DNA of 64,000 nucleotides from the NCBI GenBank assembly GCA_025352695.1, contig JANXSK010000170.1, forward strand, positions 1 to 64,000, in the 5' to 3' direction. Positions 57,656 to 64,000 of the stretch are shown here, one piece after another. How positions within the stretch are numbered: the stretch's first letter is position 1; each line of letters starts with the position of its first letter. This DNA comes from Ferruginibacter sp. (GTDB taxonomy: Bacteria > Bacteroidota > Bacteroidia > Chitinophagales > Chitinophagaceae). Under the pieces are notes generated by a model. That model was not told the DNA's origin and did not search any database. It worked only from the letters and a program-made list of their open reading frames with translations. Position numbers and translations under genes: made by a program.

Positions 57656-59101
57656 ATGGATACTTTTTTAGCTATTAATACAAAAATACACGACGAAAAC
57701 AGGCAAGGGGAAGTATTTGCTACTTCAGCCCATGATGATAATCTATATAAAAAATTATTTTACATAGAAAGCTATGGCTGTGCAATGAATTTTGCAGACA
57801 GTGAAGTAGTCGCATCTATACTTCAAACGAATGGTTTTGGAGCTACCAATAATTTTGAAGAGGCAGACTTGATATTTGTAAATACCTGCTCGATAAGAGA
57901 AAAAGCGGAGGCTACCGTTAGAAAACGTTTGACCGAATTCCGTAAATTAAAAAAATCGAATCCGGGCTTACTAGTGGGGGTTTTGGGTTGTATGGCCGAG
58001 CGGCTGAAAGCAAAATTTATTGAGGAAGAAAAATTGGTGGATATGGTAGTTGGTCCCGACGCCTACCGAACTTTACCAGGATTAATAGAGGAAGCTGAAA
58101 CGGGTCAGAAAGCTGTAAATGTATTATTAAGCCGCGATGAAACCTATGCGGATATAGCGCCAATTCGTTTAAACAGCAATGGTGTAAATGCATTTGTCAG
58201 CATTATGAGGGGTTGTAATAATATGTGCTCGTTTTGTGTAGTACCATTTACAAGAGGAAGAGAAAGAAGCCGAGATGCTGTATCCATACTCAATGAATGT
58301 AAAGTGCTTTTCGATGATGGGTATAAAGAAGTAACCTTACTTGGACAAAATGTTGACAGCTATCATTGGATAGGTTCACAAAATGCTACTGAAGCAGGCA
58401 CTTATGATGAACCTGTAACCTTTGCAATGCTGTTAGAAAAAGTGGCGTTAATTTCTCCCTTACTTAGGGTACGTTTTTCTACATCACATCCAAAAGACAT
58501 TACAGATAAGGTGTTATTTACTATCCTAAAATATAACAATATCTGCAACTACATACATTTACCAGTGCAAAGTGGTAGCAGCAGAATTTTGCAATTGATG
58601 AATAGAACATATACCAGGGAATGGTATATCGCTAAAGTAAATCGTATCAGGGAAATATTACCTGATGCCGGCGTATCAACCGATATGATTACCGGATTTT
58701 GTACCGAAACCGAAGAAGACCACGAGCAATCAATGAGTTTAATGAAGTATTGCAAGTACGATCTGGCCTATATGTATTTTTATAGCGAACGTCCCGGCAC
58801 ACTTGCTGCACGTAGGTTTACAGATGATATTCCTGAAGAGGTGAAGAAAAGAAGATTACAGGAAATGGTAGATCTTCACCGACAAAATACGCTAGAAAGT
58901 ATGCAACGGGATATTGGTAAAACCTGTAAGGTTTTAATAGAAGGTTTTTCAAAAAAAACAACAGAAGATTTACAGGGCAGAAATGACCAGAATAAAGTGG
59001 TGGTATTTGCAAAAGGAAATTCTAAAAAAGGTGATTACGTTTTTGTTAAAATAACTTCCTGTACTTCGGGCACATTAATTGGCACTGTTGTTACTACATA
59101 A
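57656..59101 (+). CDS. miaB: tRNA-2-methylthio-N6-dimethylallyladenosine synthase
   Basis: A radical-SAM methylthiotransferase. The start [10 protein letters not shown] at 57656 is preferred; the frame is open to 57599 with an unlike, hydrophobic leader. N-terminal UPF0004 domain with three cluster cysteines ([35 protein letters not shown]), radical-SAM motif [11 protein letters not shown], and a C-terminal TRAM domain ([13 protein letters not shown]...). It adds a methylthio group to i6A37 in tRNA. Conserved neighbours in Bacteroidota are the sigma54 activator and lptE genes downstream, as here. Confidence 0.95.
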   Translation: MDTFLAINTKIHDENRQGEVFATSAHDDNLYKKLFYIESYGCAMNFADSEVVASILQTNGFGATNNFEEADLIFVNTCSIREKAEATVRKRLTEFRKLKKSNPGLLVGVLGCMAERLKAKFIEEEKLVDMVVGPDAYRTLPGLIEEAETGQKAVNVLLSRDETYADIAPIRLNSNGVNAFVSIMRGCNNMCSFCVVPFTRGRERSRDAVSILNECKVLFDDGYKEVTLLGQNVDSYHWIGSQNATEAGTYDEPVTFAMLLEKVALISPLLRVRFSTSHPKDITDKVLFTILKYNNICNYIHLPVQSGSSRILQLMNRTYTREWYIAKVNRIREILPDAGVSTDMITGFCTETEEDHEQSMSLMKYCKYDLAYMYFYSERPGTLAARRFTDDIPEEVKKRRLQEMVDLHRQNTLESMQRDIGKTCKVLIEGFSKKTTEDLQGRNDQNKVVVFAKGNSKKGDYVFVKITSCTSGTLIGTVVTT

Positions 59102-59159
59102 AATATTAAAAATAACGATAAGTAAAATTCCTCGTTATCTAAACATTAGAAATTAAATT

Positions 59160-60398
59160 ATGGATTTACAATCAATAAAAAACCGCTTCGCCATTATAGG
59201 TAATTCACCAGGGCTTAATCATGCATTAATGGTAGCAGCACAGGTCGCTAACACAGATCTCAGTGTATTGATCAATGGCGAAAGTGGAGTTGGTAAAGAA
59301 ATTTTTTCACAGATCATTCATGCATTGAGCGCCAGAAAACACAATCCGTTTATTGCCGTAAACTGTGGGGCTATTCCTGAAGGAACAATCGACAGCGAAT
59401 TATTTGGCCACGAAAAAGGATCTTTTACCGGTGCTGTTGATAGCCGTAAAGGATATTTTGAAACCGTAAATGGAGGAACCATTTTTTTAGATGAAATTGG
59501 AGAGCTGCCTTTGGGTACCCAAGCAAGGTTACTGCGTGTGCTGGAAGCTGGTGAATACATTCGTGTAGGTAGCAGTAAAGTACAAAAAACTGATGTAAGG
59601 GTAATTGCTGCTACCAATAAAGAATTAATAGAATTTACACAAACCGGCAGGTTTAGAGAAGATCTTTATTACCGTTTAAATACAGTTCCAATAAGGGTTC
59701 CTTCCTTAAGAGACAGAAAAGAAGACATCCCCTTATTGTTCAGGAAATTTGCCGCAGATTTTTCTGACCGCTATAAAGGAGCACCCATACAGCTTGAGGA
59801 TGATGCAAGAAATTTATTAATGAATTATCCCTGGCCTGGGAATGTTAGAGAATTAAAAAATATTGCAGAACAGATATCTGTATTATCTAAAGAAAAAAAT
59901 ATTTCTGCCAAAGAATTACAAAGTTTTTTACCCGATCATAATTATAACCGTTTACCAGTTTTAGCCGGAGGAAAAGCTGCTGTAAGTCAACAGGAATTTG
60001 CCAACGAAAGAGAAATATTATACAAGTTATTTTTTGATATGAAAAAGGATGTAAATGAACTTAAAAAAATGTTCTTCGATCTTTTACAAAATCCAGCTAT
60101 GGGTCAGCATATTCCTATGTATAATAACAATGACTCCTCTTTACCCGAAATTAAAAATGCTGGTCCCTCTAACAATTTTTCGCAATCAAACATGCCAGTT
60201 TTTTTAAACCAGAATGGAAATGAAATTCATCACCATGAACAGATAGAGGAATCATTAAGCATTATGGATAAAGAAAAGGAACTTATAATAAAAGCTTTAA
60301 AGAAGCACAAAGGAAAACGAAAAGATGCTTCCTCCGATCTTGGCATCAGTGAACGGACATTGTACAGAAAATTAAAGGAGTATGATATTGAAGAATAA
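59160..60398 (+). CDS. Sigma54-interacting transcriptional activator without receiver domain
   Basis: A 412-residue protein: AAA+ domain (about 12-240) with Walker A GESGVGKE (residues 41-47), an intact GSFTGA sigma54 loop, Walker B GGTIFLDEIGELPL and WPGNVREL. A linker (about 255-360) rich in Asn/Lys/Met follows, then a C-terminal Fis-type helix-turn-helix (KRKDASSDLGISERTLYRKL). No receiver or sensory domain, so it is controlled by something else or by its own level. It is 58 bases after miaB, 120 before lptE. Confidence 0.92.
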   Translation: MDLQSIKNRFAIIGNSPGLNHALMVAAQVANTDLSVLINGESGVGKEIFSQIIHALSARKHNPFIAVNCGAIPEGTIDSELFGHEKGSFTGAVDSRKGYFETVNGGTIFLDEIGELPLGTQARLLRVLEAGEYIRVGSSKVQKTDVRVIAATNKELIEFTQTGRFREDLYYRLNTVPIRVPSLRDRKEDIPLLFRKFAADFSDRYKGAPIQLEDDARNLLMNYPWPGNVRELKNIAEQISVLSKEKNISAKELQSFLPDHNYNRLPVLAGGKAAVSQQEFANEREILYKLFFDMKKDVNELKKMFFDLLQNPAMGQHIPMYNNNDSSLPEIKNAGPSNNFSQSNMPVFLNQNGNEIHHHEQIEESLSIMDKEKELIIKALKKHKGKRKDASSDLGISERTLYRKLKEYDIEE

Positions 60399-60518
60399 AA
60401 ATTGTAAATATGCAATAGTGATTGAAAAGATTGCATAATTATTATTTTGATTCATCCTATTTTTCTTTTAGCAATTTTTAACAACGCTAATTATTTAAAC
60501 AGGTTAATTTGTAGTACA

Positions 60519-61070
60519 ATGCAGCATAAATTTATTAATAATAAACAAAGCCGTTTTTTTAATAATATTGGTTTATGGTTAGTGGGCTTGATTATTTTAG
60601 CCATTTTTAACTTTGCTACCTGTAAGTATTCATTTAAAGACACTTCTCCTATCCCGCCAGAAATAAAAAGTTTTCGGGTAAATTTTCTTGAAAATAAGGC
60701 CCGATATGTTAATACCCAATTAAGTCCTCAACTCACAGAAAAATTAAAAGATAAAATTCGTGGCAATACCAGACTTCGTCAGGTTAATGAAGATAGTGCT
60801 CACTATGATATTAGTGGATATGTATCTGATTATACCGTTAGTACCAGTGGCATATCAGGCAACAATGCCAGCAGCAACAGGCTATCTGTATCATTTCACC
60901 TGATTTTTAAAAACAACCTGGATCTTACAAAAAATTTTGAAACAGACATTACAACCAATTATGATTTTAATGCATCGCAAAATCTTTCTCAGGCTGAGTC
61001 AACCTTAACACCCGATATTATTAAAAATACAGTGGATGGTATTTTTAATAAAATTTTTAGTAATTGGTAA
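60519..61070 (+). CDS. lptE: LptE-family outer-membrane LPS assembly protein
   Basis: A 183-residue protein from ATG 60519 (MQHKFINNKQSRFFNNIGLW); the frame opens at a TTG in 60447 but the extra residues are not likely coding. N-terminal hydrophobic helix (LWLVGLIILAIFNFATC) with a Cys resembling a lipoprotein processing site, then YSFKDTSPIPPEIKSFRVNFLENKA and DSAHYDISGYVSDYTVSTSG, the Bacteroidota LptE pattern. It would plug LptD to place LPS in the outer membrane. Position after the sigma54 gene is conserved. Confidence 0.88.
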   Translation: MQHKFINNKQSRFFNNIGLWLVGLIILAIFNFATCKYSFKDTSPIPPEIKSFRVNFLENKARYVNTQLSPQLTEKLKDKIRGNTRLRQVNEDSAHYDISGYVSDYTVSTSGISGNNASSNRLSVSFHLIFKNNLDLTKNFETDITTNYDFNASQNLSQAESTLTPDIIKNTVDGIFNKIFSNW

Positions 61071-61121
61071 AAATCTTTCGTAAATAATCTTGATTAATAT
61101 TTAAAAGTTTAGTTTTGAAAT

Positions 61122-62108
61122 ATGGGTAATAGTGAGCTTCTTTTTGAAACTATAATTAAGCAAAATCTTTCAGATAGAGATACCAAAGATTTTCTGACAG
61201 AACTTGTTAACGCACATCCTTATTTTACAGCCGCACAGTTTTACTTATTGCAGCAAACGGATCCCAATAGCATAGATTATACAAAAATAGCTGCAATAAC
61301 ATCTATTCTTTTTAATAACCCTTTTTGGTTAGATTTTCAGCTAAATCAATCAATAATTCCGGCTGTGAAAGAGGAGCAAAATATAATTATCAAAGAAGAA
61401 ATTGATACTACGGTTTATGATAGTGAAATTGAATCGTTAGAAAAAATACATCCTGTTTTGGAAAAAGATAATGCCGGTTTGGAAAAAATAGCAGCAATAA
61501 AATCACCTGAAAATGTTGTAGAAAATGAACCAATAATTGAAAGTATTATTGATCCTTTAACAGATTATTTAACAACAGGACCAGTACAACAAGCTGACCT
61601 AAACATTGAAAAAAATTATACAGAGCAGCAATATTTAGAAGATGAGGAAGAACCCGGCAATGAACTTTTAATGGAAGAAAAGGAAATTGAGCCGATGAAT
61701 ATTAAGCTAAACTTTACTACTGCTACCACCACCACAGAAGATACAATTTCGTTTGAACCACTGCATACTTCTGACTATTTTGCAAGTGTAGGAATTAAAT
61801 TTAGTGAGGAAGTTAAACCTGGAGACAAGCTTGGTAAACAGCTTAAAAGCTTTACCGACTGGCTTAAAACAATGAAGAAAATTCATACCGATCAGCTACC
61901 ACCACAAAGCGAACAATCTGTAATAATCATTCAGAAAATGGCAGAAAAATCAAACGCTGAAGGAGAAGTACTGACGGAGGCGATGGCGGAAGTATTATTG
62001 CAGCAAGGGAAAAGCAATAAAGCCATGGATGTTTATAAAAAATTAAGTTTGCTCAATCCTTCCAAAAGTGCTTACTTTGCAGCCAAAATTGACCAAATTC
62101 AAAAGTAA
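61122..62108 (+). CDS. Conserved hypothetical protein (helical, acidic linker, TPR-like end)
   Basis: A 328-residue soluble protein with no signal peptide. The N-terminus (FETIIKQNLSDRDTKDFLTE; HPYFTAAQFYLLQQ) is helical; the centre (about 85-200) is a long acidic, low-complexity linker; the C-terminal ~75 residues (GEVLTEAMAEVLLQQGKSNK; AMDVYKKLSLLNPSKSAYF) look like a single TPR. Proteins of this plan are found between lptE and secG in many Bacteroidota. Function unknown. Confidence 0.82.
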   Translation: MGNSELLFETIIKQNLSDRDTKDFLTELVNAHPYFTAAQFYLLQQTDPNSIDYTKIAAITSILFNNPFWLDFQLNQSIIPAVKEEQNIIIKEEIDTTVYDSEIESLEKIHPVLEKDNAGLEKIAAIKSPENVVENEPIIESIIDPLTDYLTTGPVQQADLNIEKNYTEQQYLEDEEEPGNELLMEEKEIEPMNIKLNFTTATTTTEDTISFEPLHTSDYFASVGIKFSEEVKPGDKLGKQLKSFTDWLKTMKKIHTDQLPPQSEQSVIIIQKMAEKSNAEGEVLTEAMAEVLLQQGKSNKAMDVYKKLSLLNPSKSAYFAAKIDQIQK

Positions 62109-62153
62109 GGTCAGTTAAAAAAATATTAAACAATTTACTTAAAGAATATTATC

Positions 62154-62513
62154 ATGTTAATAGTTTTTGGAATTTTAATTATCCTTGCTTCTATAATTTT
62201 AGGATTAATCGTATTGGTACAAAACCCCAAAGGTGGTGGTTTATCTGGCAGTTTAGGTGGATTTAGCAACCAGTTAATGGGCGTTAAACAAACTACCGAC
62301 GTGTTGGAAAAAGGAACCTGGGTGTTCGCAGCTATCGTGGGAATACTTTGTGTAGTTTCTCCCGTTTTTATCAATTCTGCAACTGGTTCTTCCTCTAAAA
62401 ATGACGATTTAATTAAGAATGCACCGGCAACAGCACCAAAAACAAATCAGCCTAACACTGTTACTAAGCCAGCGGCTCCTGCTCCTGCTCAGGATTCACC
62501 AAAAGCACCATAA
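62154..62513 (+). CDS. secG: Preprotein translocase subunit SecG
   Basis: A 119-residue membrane protein: first helix IVFGILIILASIILGLIVLV, loop QNPKGGGLSGSLGGF, second helix WVFAAIVGILCVVSPVFI, then a Pro/Ala/Lys-rich tail common in Bacteroidota SecG. It supports SecYEG-dependent export. A strong terminator follows at 62536. Confidence 0.92.
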   Translation: MLIVFGILIILASIILGLIVLVQNPKGGGLSGSLGGFSNQLMGVKQTTDVLEKGTWVFAAIVGILCVVSPVFINSATGSSSKNDDLIKNAPATAPKTNQPNTVTKPAAPAPAQDSPKAP

Positions 62514-62535
62514 AATATTTTATAAAAAATTGTAG

Positions 62536-62563
62536 CCTCGTCTGTTAATGACGAGGTTTTTTA
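62536..62563 (+). terminator. Rho-independent terminator after secG
   Basis: CCTCGTC (62536-62542) pairs perfectly with GACGAGG (62550-62556) around a 7-base loop, followed by six T (62557-62562). It is 23 bases past the secG stop and ends the lptE-secG transcript. Confidence 0.9.
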
Positions 62564-62603
62564 TTTTACTTTTATTATCCTTTGAAAACTTCATTTTATC
62601 AGT

Positions 62604-63659
62604 ATGAGTTCTCCAAAAAAAATATTTCGCTATAGTTTCCTTCTGCTTATTGCATTTATAGGTTTTGCTGCCTGGCGAATATTTGGTAGTAATACCAATT
62701 TTAACGAAGTAAAAAAAAGCTTTTACATTAAAACAGGTAGCAACTTTGAGGAGGTTATCAAACAACTGGAACAGCAACAAATACTTAAAAATCCTGGTAC
62801 TTTTAAATGGATAGCCCAGCAAATAAAATATGATGACAATATAAAACCCGGCAGGTACATTATTGAAAATGGATCCAGCATTTTTAAAGTCGCCAAAATA
62901 TTAAAATCAGGCAGACAAACACCTATTAATTTAGTTATTACCAAACTGCGGACTAAAGAAGATCTTGCTCAAAAAATTGCAAACAACTTCGAATGTGATT
63001 CTGCTACTATTGTGACTTTATTAAATAGCAACGACTCATTAAAAATTTATGGACTAGACAGTAACACGGCAATGACAGCTATTATTCCAAACACCTATGC
63101 AATTTTATGGAATACCGCTCCTTCCAGACTGTTTAAAAAATTGTACAACGAGCAGGAAAAATTTTGGACATCAGATAGAAAAAAGAAAGCCGCAGATTTA
63201 AATTTAACTCCTACGCAGGCTTATGTACTGGCAAGTATTGTAGAAGAAGAAAGTAATAAAGAGCTAGATAAAGGTAAGATAGCAAGTGTGTATCTTAACC
63301 GCATAAAAATCGGCATGAGGCTCTCCGCAGACCCGACAGTTATTTTTGCTTTAAAAGATTTTACCATTAAACGAGTATTTAAAAAGTATACAGAATTTTC
63401 ATCTCCTTACAATACTTATCTTAATAGCGGACTACCGCCCGGGCCTATTTGTACACCCTCTATTAAAACTATTGATGGAGTGTTAAATGCGCCTAATACT
63501 GATTATTTGTATTTTGTAGCACAGCCTAATTTAACAGGCTATTCAAATTTTGCAGCTACTTATCAGGAGCATCTGGCCTTTGCAAAGCAATACCAGCAAT
63601 GGTTAACGGCATATTTAAAAGCAAAAGAAAAGATTGTACCAGCTAACGGAGGAGAGTAA
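62604..63659 (+). CDS. mltG: Endolytic transglycosylase MltG (YceG-like)
   Basis: A 351-residue membrane-anchored protein: one helix (about 10-27; FLLLIAFIGFAAWRIF), a LysM-like region (about 40-120) and a YceG-like catalytic domain with YVLASIVEEESNKELD, where the catalytic Glu lies in VEEESN, plus GMRLSADPTVIFAL and SPYNTYLNSGLPPGPICTPS. It cleaves nascent glycan strands endolytically, in peptidoglycan synthesis. It starts 41 bases after the terminator. Confidence 0.93.
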   Translation: MSSPKKIFRYSFLLLIAFIGFAAWRIFGSNTNFNEVKKSFYIKTGSNFEEVIKQLEQQQILKNPGTFKWIAQQIKYDDNIKPGRYIIENGSSIFKVAKILKSGRQTPINLVITKLRTKEDLAQKIANNFECDSATIVTLLNSNDSLKIYGLDSNTAMTAIIPNTYAILWNTAPSRLFKKLYNEQEKFWTSDRKKKAADLNLTPTQAYVLASIVEEESNKELDKGKIASVYLNRIKIGMRLSADPTVIFALKDFTIKRVFKKYTEFSSPYNTYLNSGLPPGPICTPSIKTIDGVLNAPNTDYLYFVAQPNLTGYSNFAATYQEHLAFAKQYQQWLTAYLKAKEKIVPANGGE

Positions 63660-63824
63660 GCACGCTAATTTTTGGCCAGCATGCATAATTCGGACAAGTA
63701 AATAATTCGGGCATTATCACAATGCCAAATATTCAAAATAAAGGTTTATTTTTTTAAATGCTTAATCAGTAGATTTGATAAAGTACAACACCCCATCAAT
63801 ACAATTTTGTAAAGCAAGTACACA

Positions 63825-64000
63825 TTGAATACGTTAGAACGGAAAATAGTAACAAAAACACCCCTAGGTTTTCTTTTGCGCAAATGCAAAAAAGTGTATT
63901 TGCCAGGCTTTGAAGGTGTACCATTATATGATGTAATCATTTTTTTTTATAAGCAGATAAAAACAGTTGGACTTACAGAGAGAGCCTCTGCCATTTCCTA
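63825..64000 (+). CDS. YihY/BrkB-family membrane protein, N-terminal part (cut by window edge)
   Basis: An open frame runs to the window end and reads MNTLERKIVTKTPLGFLL...KVYLPGFEGVPLYDVIIF...QIKTVGLTERASAIS, the conserved opening of Bacteroidota YihY/BrkB proteins. An upstream stop (63810-63812) leaves TTG 63825 as the first plausible start. About 58 residues are visible of a family of ~300. The family are multi-helix membrane proteins of uncertain function, once misassigned as RNase BN. Confidence 0.8.
   Translation, partial: MNTLERKIVTKTPLGFLLRKCKKVYLPGFEGVPLYDVIIFFYKQIKTVGLTERASAIS

Overview
The window is AT-rich DNA from a Bacteroidota bacterium, most like the Chitinophagaceae. Pointers are a type IX secretion C-terminal domain, a TonB-dependent receptor with a carboxypeptidase-regulatory N-terminus paired with a DUF4249 lipoprotein, ~800-residue double-FtsX ABC permeases, a DUF4397 lipoprotein, and the order miaB / sigma54 activator / lptE / hypothetical / secG. 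No rRNA, tRNA, CRISPR array, insertion sequence or phage gene was found.

Layout. 1-8847 (minus): an ABC efflux operon with a HlyD-type adaptor, a LolD/MacB-type ATPase and three FtsX-like permeases (the last cut by the window edge). An antitoxin/PIN-toxin pair, with the toxin broken by a stop codon, lies antisense inside it. 9171-12002 (plus): a divergent NtrC-type response regulator and histidine kinase, with a palindromic candidate operator in the shared promoter region. 12047-13598: a TPR-like protein and a DUF4397 lipoprotein. 13907-20332 (minus): a sugar-oxidation operon (IlvD-type sugar-acid dehydratase, SDR dehydrogenase, SMP-30 lactonase, FAD/Fe-S dehydrogenase). 20728-25805 (plus): a PEGA-like lipoprotein, a broken DoxX gene, a TonB receptor and DUF4249.

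25916-34901 (minus) is the most striking block: six tightly packed genes encoding an FHA/FhaA-like protein, a 31-residue membrane peptide, a PP2C phosphatase with an extracytoplasmic beta-rich tail, a 1375-residue fusion of a SEDS (RodA/FtsW) polymerase to a class B penicillin-binding protein, an FHA protein and a Ser/Thr kinase. The gene content parallels the actinobacterial fhaA-fhaB-pstP-rodA-pbpA-pknA-pknB locus, but here RodA and PBP are one polypeptide. It looks like a phospho-signalling-controlled peptidoglycan synthase.

35556-53072 holds secreted or catabolic enzymes: X-Pro aminopeptidase, GH127 beta-L-arabinofuranosidase, DUF885 peptidase, hydroxyproline epimerase, a PA14/T9SS protein, a soluble aldose dehydrogenase, a NIF3-like protein, a Dabb protein, an S9 peptidase and a prolidase-like amidohydrolase. 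With the sugar-acid operon this would suit use of arabinosylated hydroxyproline-rich (plant cell-wall) glycoproteins; that is inference. 53645-64000 (plus) is housekeeping: phoH, a broken YiiX-like gene, two DUF4878-like lipoproteins, ppa, a TSUP permease, miaB, sigma54 activator, lptE, secG, mltG and the start of a BrkB-family gene. A three-way-junction element precedes ppa.

At least seven genes carry in-frame stops or frameshifts, most of the frameshifts being one-base losses in short A or T runs. Either the source sequence has indel errors or the locus is decaying; these genes are annotated at full extent as pseudogenes.
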